43,639 nt of DNA from the IMG/VR virus record IMGVR_UViG_3300031951_015779, positions 1 to 43,639 of that record, one strand, 5' to 3'. This document shows, in pieces, positions 1-5,560 of this stretch (its first letter is position 1; each line of letters opens with the position of its first letter). The notes beneath the pieces are model-generated. The model made no database searches. It was given only the letters and a program-made list of their open reading frames with translations, and was not told where the DNA came from. This stretch comes from a virus. The position numbers and the translations under genes were made by a program.

Positions 1-643
1 TTTTTAGAATCTGTAATGTTTCTTCTTTAGTGGATGGATCTACTAATACTTTTTGGAATCTTCTTTCTAATGCACCATCTTTTTCAATATTTTTTCTATA
101 TTCTTCTAAAGTAGTTGCACCTATACACTGTAATTCCCCTCTTGAAAGTGCGGGTTTAAATATATTGGATGCGTCCATAGATCCCGAGGCGTTTCCGGCG
201 CCTATCATAGTGTGTATTTCATCAATAAAAATAATAATATCAGGATTAGCGTACAATTCCTCAATAATAACTTTCATTCTTTCTTCAAACTGACCCCTGT
301 ACTTTGTTCCCGCAACAATAGAAGTCATATCCAAAGAAACTATTCTTTTGTTTGCTAAATTTTGAGGGCACTCACCTTCAAATATTTTTTTTGCTAGTCC
401 CTCAACAATTGCGGTTTTACCACATCCTGGTTCACCTAATATTATCGGGTTGTTCTTTTTTCTTCTTGATAGGATCTGTGCAATTCTATTTATTTCCCCC
501 TCTCTACCAACAACTGGGTCAAGTTTTCCTTCTTCTGCTAGTTTAATCAAGTCTCTAGAAAAATTATCTAAAACTGGTGTTTTAGTTTTACCCTCACTAC
601 CTTTATTTTTAGATTTTTCTGTATCGTCATATGAATCAATCAT
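1..643 (-). CDS. ClpA/ClpB-family AAA+ unfoldase, partial (C-terminal part off the left edge)
   Basis: Reading the minus strand from the ATG at 643 gives 214 open codons that leave the window without a stop. Walker A is GEPGCGKT (about residues 70-77), Walker B is IIIFIDEIH, and ALERRF supplies the arginine finger of the first AAA+ ring. VVGREGEI and the [13 protein letters not shown] segment are typical of Clp class I chaperones, which unfold proteins with ATP for degradation or disaggregation. The AAA domain begins after about 25 low-complexity residues, so the usual Clp N-terminal substrate-binding domain (about 140 residues) is absent. The gene is divergent from a UVR-motif protein and may share its operators. 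ClpA, ClpB or ClpC cannot be told apart without the rest of the gene; family membership is secure. Confidence 0.93.
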   Translation of the reverse strand, partial: MIDSYDDTEKSKNKGSEGKTKTPVLDNFSRDLIKLAEEGKLDPVVGREGEINRIAQILSRRKKNNPIILGEPGCGKTAIVEGLAKKIFEGECPQNLANKRIVSLDMTSIVAGTKYRGQFEERMKVIIEELYANPDIIIFIDEIHTMIGAGNASGSMDASNIFKPALSRGELQCIGATTLEEYRKNIEKDGALERRFQKVLVDPSTKEETLQILK

Positions 644-715
644 AATATTATTTTTTAATTTTTATTATTAATAGTAACCTAACATTTTTTCATAATCAAT
701 ATTTTTTGTTTAATT

Positions 716-728
716 TGACACTGTGTCA
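716..728. promoter_or_regulatory. Palindromic operator-like site 1 (TGACA-N3-TGTCA)
   Basis: TGACA CTG TGTCA is a perfect inverted repeat in the gap between the divergent Clp ATPase and UVR genes. A second copy of the same half-sites lies 32 bases downstream, centre to centre, about three helical turns. Two equally spaced palindromes suggest a dimeric repressor. No regulator gene for it is visible in the window. Confidence 0.55.
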
Positions 729-747
729 TTATTTAACAATAGTAATA

Positions 748-760
748 TGACATTTTGTCA
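748..760. promoter_or_regulatory. Palindromic operator-like site 2 (TGACA-N3-TGTCA)
   Basis: TGACA TTT TGTCA repeats the half-sites of the 716-728 palindrome with a different centre, so the symmetry is in the half-sites and not a simple duplication. It ends 6 bases before a host-type -7 box at 767-774, a position where a bound protein would block RNA polymerase. Confidence 0.55.
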
Positions 761-766
761 TGTTTT

Positions 767-774
767 TATGTTTG
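767..774 (+). promoter_or_regulatory. Host-type -7 box (TAnnTTTG) for the UVR gene
   Basis: TATGTTTG matches the Bacteroidota -7 consensus TAnnTTTG and lies 52 bases before the UVR-motif gene. No TTG is found at the expected -33 spacing, so this may depend on an activator or be weak. Confidence 0.4.
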
Positions 775-826
775 GCATTTAATTGGTGTAAAATCATACC
801 AAATAAACTTATAAAAAAATAAAATT

Positions 827-1192
827 ATGTTTAGTAGAAATTTTGAAAAATTATTTAACGAACTATGGTCATCAGATCCATTCTTTAATGGTGATAATTG
901 GGAAAGAAAAAACTATAAGTCTGAAGATGGAAGTATTTCTTTTACTTACATTACAAATAAACGTGGCGGTCTTAATAAACAAGATGAGATATCTTTACTG
1001 AAACAAAAATTAGATTTTGCTGTTGATGAACAAAATTTTGAGGAAGCGGTGGAGTTAAGAGACAAAATTAAAAATTTAAAAAAAAATAAAGAAGAACTTA
1101 CAAAACTTAATAAAGAACTAGATGAATGTGTAAAAAAACAAGATTTTGAAAATGCAATCAAAGTAAGAGATAAAATTAGAAGTTTAAAATAA
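827..1192 (+). CDS. UVR-motif protein (McsA-like), possible Clp adaptor
   Basis: This 121-residue protein has two tandem UVR motifs at about residues 56-86 and 91-121, each with the pattern LxxxLxxxVxxQ(N/D)FExAxxxRDKIxxLK. UVR motifs occur in UvrB and UvrC, in the middle domain of ClpC and in McsA, where they form helical hairpins for protein contacts. The N-terminal 45 residues have no recognised fold. There is no nuclease or helicase domain, so a repair role is unlikely. Divergence from a Clp ATPase gene makes an adaptor or regulator of that ATPase the best guess, by analogy with McsA and ClpC in Firmicutes. The motif call is firm; the partner is inferred. Confidence 0.85.
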   Translation: MFSRNFEKLFNELWSSDPFFNGDNWERKNYKSEDGSISFTYITNKRGGLNKQDEISLLKQKLDFAVDEQNFEEAVELRDKIKNLKKNKEELTKLNKELDECVKKQDFENAIKVRDKIRSLK

Positions 1193-1215
1193 AAGTGTTC
1201 TTATTTTAGTTTTTA

Positions 1216-1246
1216 AACCTGTCCGTAAGGATGGGTTTTTTTTTTT
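1216..1246 (+). terminator. Rho-independent terminator after the UVR gene
   Basis: A 9-bp stem (AACCTGTCC with GGATGGGTT, two G-T pairs) closed by a GTAA tetraloop is followed by a run of 11 T. It lies 23 bases after the stop codon. Confidence 0.85.
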
Positions 1247-1273
1247 GATTTACAACTTTTTTTTAAAAGGAAT

Positions 1274-1281
1274 ATATTTAT
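1274..1281 (+). promoter_or_regulatory. Putative late-promoter word ATATTTAT
   Basis: Exact ATATTTAT, 32 bases before the first tagged-protein gene. The same word recurs at this kind of position before most structural genes in the window. Confidence 0.6.
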
Positions 1282-1313
1282 TTGAAAAGGCAATAAAAAA
1301 ATAAAATAAAATT

Positions 1314-1931
1314 ATGAAAAGAATTGTTAGATTAACAGAATCAGATCTTACAAGAATTGTAAGACGAGTAATAAATGAGCAATATGACGATAATTGGTTT
1401 GCAGGTATACAGAGTATGGTTGCATCAGTTAACTCAAAATTACCAAAAGGATGTCCAAAATTAAAAGCAATTGGGCCGGATCCACACCCAAATTCACCAA
1501 ATTCAAGAACCGCATGGGTTACTGTGGATTTTAAAAGTTTAGGTAGTTCAACAGATGGTTTATTAATGATGTTTAGTATTTTAAGACAAAAAGACGGTGT
1601 AGTTACATCTGTTAACCCTACCTTTAGAAACCCTATAAACGACGGATCTGTTGTTTTTGGATCAATGAAAACAATTGACCCCACTACAAAAAAATTAGAA
1701 GTAGGTCCAGGTGGTCAAATAACAACAGGTACTTTATTTACGGTTGGGTCTGCATTACAAAAGACTCCTGATAAATCAGTACAACTACTTGGTTCTGTTT
1801 TAAAAGGTCAAAAAGGAAAGAACGATAAAGGACAAATAGTTTATGATTATTCTGCAATACCTACTGAAATTGTTAATTCTTTTAATTCTGTAATAAAATC
1901 ATTACATACGATGGTAAAAGCAAAGGCATAA
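1314..1931 (+). CDS. Tagged internal virion protein candidate, paralogue 1
   Basis: A 205-residue protein of unknown function. Residues 1-22 form a basic amphipathic helix (KRIVRLTESDLTRIVRRV, then I20-N21-E22) shared almost identically with the genes at 1949 and 3239. I-N-E followed by Q fits the (I/L)-x-E cleavage signature of the T4 gp21 prohead protease, and this phage encodes such a protease at 13418. T4 internal proteins carry a short N-terminal capsid-targeting sequence that ends the same way. The body is a predicted alpha/beta domain that starts with FAGIQSMVASVNSKLP and ends in a helix, diverged from its paralogues. It has no signal peptide or membrane segment. A late-promoter word lies upstream. 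The targeting role is inference; the shared tag is direct observation. Confidence 0.8.
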   Translation: MKRIVRLTESDLTRIVRRVINEQYDDNWFAGIQSMVASVNSKLPKGCPKLKAIGPDPHPNSPNSRTAWVTVDFKSLGSSTDGLLMMFSILRQKDGVVTSVNPTFRNPINDGSVVFGSMKTIDPTTKKLEVGPGGQITTGTLFTVGSALQKTPDKSVQLLGSVLKGQKGKNDKGQIVYDYSAIPTEIVNSFNSVIKSLHTMVKAKA

Positions 1932-1948
1932 TAAATAAAATAAATAAA

Positions 1949-2569
1949 ATGAAAAGAATAGTTAGATTAACAGAATCAGATCTTACAAGAATTGTAAGAA
2001 GAGTAATAAATGAGCAATATGACGATAATTGGGCATCTGCATTACAACGTATAGTTGATGATGTAAATTCAAAGCTACCGGCAAATAGTGCAAGACTTAT
2101 TGCATATCAACCTAACATTACAAAACAACCTGGTGGTACAGAACAAATCAATGCGTCTATAGGTATTGATATGAAAAATTTAGGTATGGGTGGTTCTGGT
2201 TTACTTTTCCGTTTTGGGGTTTTAAAAATGAAAGACGGAGTTGTTCAGGCCGTCTCAGTAACATTAACAAATCCTATAGGTGATAAACAAGTGGGAAGAG
2301 CTCAAAAAACTTTAGATGTACAAACTAAAAAATTAAAATATCCTGTTAGTCCGGATTTTAATTATACACCAATATATGAGATTGCTAAGGCTCTTGAGAC
2401 TAGTGGAAACCCAAAACTTACAATATTAGGTAACGCTTTATATGGAAGAAAAAGTAGAAATACTAAAACAAATGAAGTAACTGATTTTTCACAAATACCA
2501 GGAAAAATTTTAACAGGAATTAATTCGGTTAAAAAAGCAATACAGACATTTATACCTGTAAATGCATAA
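1949..2569 (+). CDS. Tagged internal virion protein candidate, paralogue 2
   Basis: A 206-residue paralogue of the preceding gene, 17 bases downstream and probably co-transcribed. The first 28 residues, up to the YDDNW stretch, are the same as in paralogue 1, with only a couple of differing bases over the first 80. Beyond that the proteins diverge, while keeping blocks such as VNSKLP, a KDGVV core, TKKL, an LG.AL.G block and a D(Y/F)S-IP block near the end. The proposed prohead-protease cut falls after I20-N21-E22. The function of the body is unknown. A T4-like role would be packaging in the capsid and delivery with the DNA. A bidirectional terminator follows. Confidence 0.8.
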   Translation: MKRIVRLTESDLTRIVRRVINEQYDDNWASALQRIVDDVNSKLPANSARLIAYQPNITKQPGGTEQINASIGIDMKNLGMGGSGLLFRFGVLKMKDGVVQAVSVTLTNPIGDKQVGRAQKTLDVQTKKLKYPVSPDFNYTPIYEIAKALETSGNPKLTILGNALYGRKSRNTKTNEVTDFSQIPGKILTGINSVKKAIQTFIPVNA

Positions 2570-2583
2570 AAAAATTAAATAAC

Positions 2584-2613
2584 AAAAAAAGGAGGATTTG
2601 ATCCTCCTTTTTT
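2584..2613. terminator. Bidirectional terminator between convergent genes
   Basis: GGAGGAT, loop TTG, ATCCTCC, flanked by an A7 run on the left and T6 on the right. It can serve both the tagged gene on plus and the exported-protein gene on minus. Confidence 0.9.
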
Positions 2614-2627
2614 ATTTTATAGTAATT

Positions 2628-3113
2628 TTAGTTTACTGGTATGTACTCAACTAAAATAGTTACATTTTCACTTTCATCATAAAAATAACGACAAGGACTT
2701 TTTGACATATCTGAGGTGTAAACAAAATTCATATCATATTCTTGAATTATTGATCCATTTTTCCACTTGTATCCTGTGTAAACAAATTTAATTAAGTTTG
2801 TTTCTTTTTTGAAATTAAATACTTGTCTTTGTAATGCTACTAAATCATTTTCATCAATAACTATAAAATCTTGATGACTTACCTCATCTATCAACACCAT
2901 TACCTTTTCGTTTTTTGGTGTTACTATTGTGTCGTAACTTTTGTTTTTAATGTTGTAAAAACTTTGTCTTCCTTTTGCTTTATACATTACTTGACCACTT
3001 GAAAGGAACTCTATTTTTAAATTCCACGGACCTTCGTCACTACTATATTCTTGTGGTTGTGAAAAAGAGATAAAACTTAAAACTGTAAGTAAGAAGATCA
3101 ATAGTGTTTTCAT
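2628..3113 (-). CDS. Small exported protein of unknown function, copy 1
   Basis: 161 residues. The N-terminus (MKTLLIFLLTVLSFISFSQ) is a clear Sec signal peptide: a short basic start, a hydrophobic core and a likely cut near S-Q. The mature part is predicted mostly beta, with SGQVMYKAKGR, a DFIVI strand, VYTGYKW, and SPCRYFYDESENVTILVEY near the end. It is a paralogue of the protein at 3873-4346, which shares the same blocks. I do not recognise the family. It has a host-type promoter (TTG, 19 bases, TATATTTG) and not the late word of its neighbours, so it may be expressed early. A role at the cell envelope is likely from the signal peptide; nothing more specific can be said. Confidence 0.8.
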   Translation of the reverse strand: MKTLLIFLLTVLSFISFSQPQEYSSDEGPWNLKIEFLSSGQVMYKAKGRQSFYNIKNKSYDTIVTPKNEKVMVLIDEVSHQDFIVIDENDLVALQRQVFNFKKETNLIKFVYTGYKWKNGSIIQEYDMNFVYTSDMSKSPCRYFYDESENVTILVEYIPVN

Positions 3114-3145
3114 GTGGTTTATTTTTTAAATTAATAATTATACTA

Positions 3146-3175
3146 CAAATATAATAATATTTTTTTAATTTACAA
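3146..3175 (-). promoter_or_regulatory. Bacteroidota vegetative promoter (TTG-N19-TATATTTG)
   Basis: On the minus strand, TTG (3175-3173), 19 bases, then TATATTTG (3153-3146) match the Bacteroidota -33/-7 consensus. The -7 box ends 32 bases before the ATG at 3113. The same -7 box recurs at the same distance before the paralogue at 4346. Confidence 0.65.
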
Positions 3176-3195
3176 ATTTTTTTTGTGTTTTTAAT

Positions 3196-3203
3196 ATATT
3201 TAT
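3196..3203 (+). promoter_or_regulatory. Putative late-promoter word ATATTTAT
   Basis: Exact ATATTTAT, 35 bases before the third tagged gene. It lies back-to-back with the host-type promoter for the divergent exported-protein gene. Confidence 0.6.
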
Positions 3204-3238
3204 TAGTTAGACATCAAATAAATAAATAAATAAGTAAA

Positions 3239-3847
3239 ATGAAAAGAATAGTTAGATTAACAGAATCAGATCTTACAAGAATTGTAAGAAGAGTATTAAA
3301 CGAACAATATAATGATAGTTATGCGGGAGCCTTAAAACAACTAGTGGATAAAGTTAATTCAATGTTACCTAAAGGTGGGTATAAGTTAGCGTTCAGTGGA
3401 CCAAATGAAAGAAAAATTAACAATTGTCCTATGGGTGCACAATATACCTCATATATAAGTGTAGTTAATTCTGCAGGACAACGTTTAGGTAAAACTTCAG
3501 TAGTTTTAGCTATGTTTACGGTGACTACTAATTGTAAAGTTGAGGGACAAGTAGGTTCATCTAGCTTTACTGTACTTGGATTAGATGGTACCCAAATCGT
3601 TAATTTAGATAAAAGGAGTGGTAAAAAAGGTGGAGTTGCAATTCCGAGTGGTATTTTTTATAACGTGGCAACAAGTTATATACAAAGTGGAGACAAAGGT
3701 TTACAACAACTTGGATATGCTCTTAGGGGTACAAAATCTACTAATGCTCAAGGAGTTAAAACGGATTATTCACAAGTACCCGTTACTTTAGTTGCCGGAC
3801 TTAATCAGGCAAAAAATTCAATAGAAGCTTTAGTAAAAACAGTATAA
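3239..3847 (+). CDS. Tagged internal virion protein candidate, paralogue 3
   Basis: A 202-residue protein with the same N-terminal basic helix as the genes at 1314 and 1949. The junction here reads V-L20-N21-E22 then Q, so the cleavage signature is kept with L in place of I. The body begins AGALKQLVDKVNSMLPKGG and shares a fold-level pattern with its paralogues, including the DYSQVP block and a C-terminal helix, but little sequence. The unit formed with the convergent exported-protein gene at 3873 repeats the arrangement 1949 plus 2628, pointing to duplication of the pair. The capsid-cargo role is inferred from the tag and from the co-encoded prohead protease. Confidence 0.8.
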   Translation: MKRIVRLTESDLTRIVRRVLNEQYNDSYAGALKQLVDKVNSMLPKGGYKLAFSGPNERKINNCPMGAQYTSYISVVNSAGQRLGKTSVVLAMFTVTTNCKVEGQVGSSSFTVLGLDGTQIVNLDKRSGKKGGVAIPSGIFYNVATSYIQSGDKGLQQLGYALRGTKSTNAQGVKTDYSQVPVTLVAGLNQAKNSIEALVKTV

Positions 3848-3874
3848 AAAAAAGGGAGTTAGACTCCCTTTTTT
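3848..3874. terminator. Bidirectional terminator between convergent genes
   Basis: A-run, GGGAGT, loop TAG, ACTCCC, T6. It follows the stop of the tagged gene directly and overlaps the stop of the convergent gene. Confidence 0.9.
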
Positions 3875-4346
3875 ATTTTACAACAATATACTCAATTAAT
3901 ATTGTTAGGTTTTCAATTTTATCGTAAAAATACTTACAAGGATTTTTAGACAAATTTTTTGTGTAAATGAAATCAACATCATATTCTTGTTTAATCAAAC
4001 CACCCTCCCATTGGTATCCTGTGTAATAGAATTTATCTTCATTTGGTTTTTGTTCAAACCCATATATTAATCTTTGTAGAACAGTTATATCATTTTCTTG
4101 AATCACAATAAAATCATTTTGAGAATATCTGTCAACTAAGATATTAATATTCTCATCAATCATTGTCACCGAACTATCAACCGAATTAGATTTTATGTCC
4201 TCAAATGATAACTTACCTTTAGCTTTATACATTATTTGACCTTTGGATTTAAATTTTAATTTGTAATCCCATATGTCTTCATTTTCTTGTGAAAGAGAAA
4301 AAGAAGAAATTAAAAAAAGAAAGATTAATTTAAAAAAGGTTTTCAT
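3873..4346 (-). CDS. Small exported protein of unknown function, copy 2
   Basis: 157 residues, a paralogue of the protein at 2628-3113. The Sec signal peptide is KTFFKLIFLFLISSFSLSQ. Shared mature-part blocks are GQIMYKAKG, NDFIVIQEND, YYTGYQWEGG, DFIYTKNLSKNPCKYFYD and NLTILIEY. The single shared cysteine near the C-terminus could matter for folding or attachment. No lipobox is seen. The TATATTTG box sits at the same distance upstream as in copy 1. Function unknown. Two exported copies paired with head-tagged proteins make this pair unusual within an otherwise structural region. Confidence 0.8.
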   Translation of the reverse strand: MKTFFKLIFLFLISSFSLSQENEDIWDYKLKFKSKGQIMYKAKGKLSFEDIKSNSVDSSVTMIDENINILVDRYSQNDFIVIQENDITVLQRLIYGFEQKPNEDKFYYTGYQWEGGLIKQEYDVDFIYTKNLSKNPCKYFYDKIENLTILIEYIVVK

Positions 4347-4378
4347 AATGTTTATTTTTTGGTTAATGACTATACTAC

Positions 4379-4386
4379 AAATATAA
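4379..4386 (-). promoter_or_regulatory. Host-type -7 box TATATTTG
   Basis: TATATTTG on the minus strand, 32 bases before the ATG at 4346, the same spacing as in the paralogous gene. The -33 element is TTT instead of TTG at the 19-base spacing, so this copy is probably weaker. Confidence 0.5.
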
Positions 4387-4439
4387 TACTTTTTATTGAT
4401 TTAAAAAACTTTTTTAATATTATTTCTAATAAAAAAGAC

Positions 4440-4688
4440 ATGGCAATTAAAAGAACAGATATTGACGGAACAAAAATTACTTGTGAAATTGAGTCAAGTA
4501 ATTTAAAAACAACTACATACGATACTGAAACAAAGAAGTTAGTTGTTGAATTTAAAAATGGCTTCAAATATGAATATGATGAAGTTCCCCATAATATCTA
4601 TGCACAATTTAGACTTTCAGAATCACAGGGCAAATTCTTTAATACTCAAATCTCAAAGACCTTCAAGTATAAAAAAATAGATAAATAA
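4440..4688 (+). CDS. KTSC-domain protein
   Basis: 82 residues from the ATG at 4440. The open frame extends upstream to 4359, but that part overlaps promoter sequence and encodes no recognisable protein, so the internal start MAIKRTD is preferred. The C-terminal 60 residues match the KTSC family: SSNLKTTTYDTETKKLVVEF, the YEYDEVP turn, and a helix ending SQGKFFNTQI. KTSC proteins are small, common in phages and sometimes fused to lysyl-tRNA synthetase-like domains. Their role is not established; RNA or nucleic-acid contact has been suggested. The terminal lysine-rich tail fits that, but no activity can be claimed. Confidence 0.75.
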   Translation: MAIKRTDIDGTKITCEIESSNLKTTTYDTETKKLVVEFKNGFKYEYDEVPHNIYAQFRLSESQGKFFNTQISKTFKYKKIDK

Positions 4689-4698
4689 ATATTACGCC

Positions 4699-4706
4699 AT
4701 ATTTAT
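4699..4706 (+). promoter_or_regulatory. Putative late-promoter word ATATTTAT
   Basis: Exact word, but only 4 bases before the nucleotidyltransferase ATG. If it works as a -10-like element, the transcript would begin at or after the start codon, so it may drive a leaderless message or be a chance match. Confidence 0.4.
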
Positions 4707-4710
4707 ATAC

Positions 4711-5463
4711 ATGGCAATTGATAAAAAAATAATCAAAAGTTTTTATTTACAGGATGAATTAAATCCCGAAGTTTGGGAAAGTTCAAAAAACACAACAAAA
4801 CCTAAATTAGATACCCAAATAAGGGATAGGTTGTTAAAGATCGCAAATTTATTTATTGATTTTTTAAACGTGGAGATTTTTGTTCACGATGTTTACTTAT
4901 TAGGATCTTTAACTGGTTATAATTGGAGTGAGTTTTCTGATTTTGATTTACATATTATTTATGATTTCAATGACGCTGGTGAAAAAAAAGAAACATACGA
5001 AGAGCTATTCAGATTAAAAAAAACAGTTTTTAATTCTTCTCATGATATTAGAATAAAAGGTTATGAGGTTGAGTTATATGTACAGGACCTTAATGAAGAA
5101 AACGAAAGTATGGGTGTATACTCTTTAATTTATGACAAGTGGTTAAAAACACCACAAAAAGAAGATTTCAAAGTCAACGAGAAAAAATTAAAAGAAAAGG
5201 CACAACAATGGATGGATATTATTGACGGTGTTTTAGAAAATGCTGAAGATGAAGATTTAGAAACCGCCACAAAACTAATTGATAAGTATAAAGAAAAAAT
5301 TAGAAAATACAGATCGTGTGGTTTAAAAAAAGAAGGTGAATTTTCTTATGAAAATTTAGTTTTTAAATACCTAAGAAGAAGTGGATATATAGGTAAACTT
5401 AACGATTATAAAAATACTATGATAGATAAAAAATTATCTTTAGAACAAGAAAATTACGAGTAG
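4711..5463 (+). CDS. Nucleotidyltransferase-fold protein (Pol beta type)
   Basis: 250 residues. The motif LLGS-x10-SDFDLHI (about residues 66-85) is the signature hG[GS]-x9-13-DhDhh of the polymerase-beta nucleotidyltransferase superfamily, with the two metal-binding aspartates in DFD. A third acidic residue is available in the strand YEVELYVQD (about residue 125). The C-terminal half is helical and charged, with a YRSCGL segment, as in many phage NTases of this type. Such enzymes transfer a nucleotide to RNA, protein or small molecules, and the substrate cannot be read from sequence. It stands alone between the KTSC gene and the virion protein at 5561. The fold call is good; the substrate is unknown. 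Confidence 0.75.
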   Translation: MAIDKKIIKSFYLQDELNPEVWESSKNTTKPKLDTQIRDRLLKIANLFIDFLNVEIFVHDVYLLGSLTGYNWSEFSDFDLHIIYDFNDAGEKKETYEELFRLKKTVFNSSHDIRIKGYEVELYVQDLNEENESMGVYSLIYDKWLKTPQKEDFKVNEKKLKEKAQQWMDIIDGVLENAEDEDLETATKLIDKYKEKIRKYRSCGLKKEGEFSYENLVFKYLRRSGYIGKLNDYKNTMIDKKLSLEQENYE

Positions 5464-5486
5464 TTTGCAAAATACAAAAAAACAAT

Positions 5487-5494
5487 ATATTTAT
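5487..5494 (+). promoter_or_regulatory. Putative late-promoter word ATATTTAT
   Basis: Exact word in the 97-base gap before the repeat-rich virion protein, leaving a leader of about 60 bases, longer than at most sites. Confidence 0.6.
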
Positions 5495-5560
5495 ATAAAA
5501 AAATGTTTTAGGATTAAACACCCTAATAATTAATGTACTAAACAATTAAAACAAATTAAA

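Noticed and set aside
4359-4439. Upstream extension of the KTSC gene to an ATG at 4359
   Set aside because: The added 27 residues overlap the promoter of the divergent gene and do not match the family; the ATG at 4440 is a better start.
5509-5527. TTAGG/CCTAA hairpin in the leader of the 5561 gene as a regulatory RNA
   Set aside because: Only 5 bp with a 9-base AT-rich loop; not above what AT-rich DNA gives by chance.
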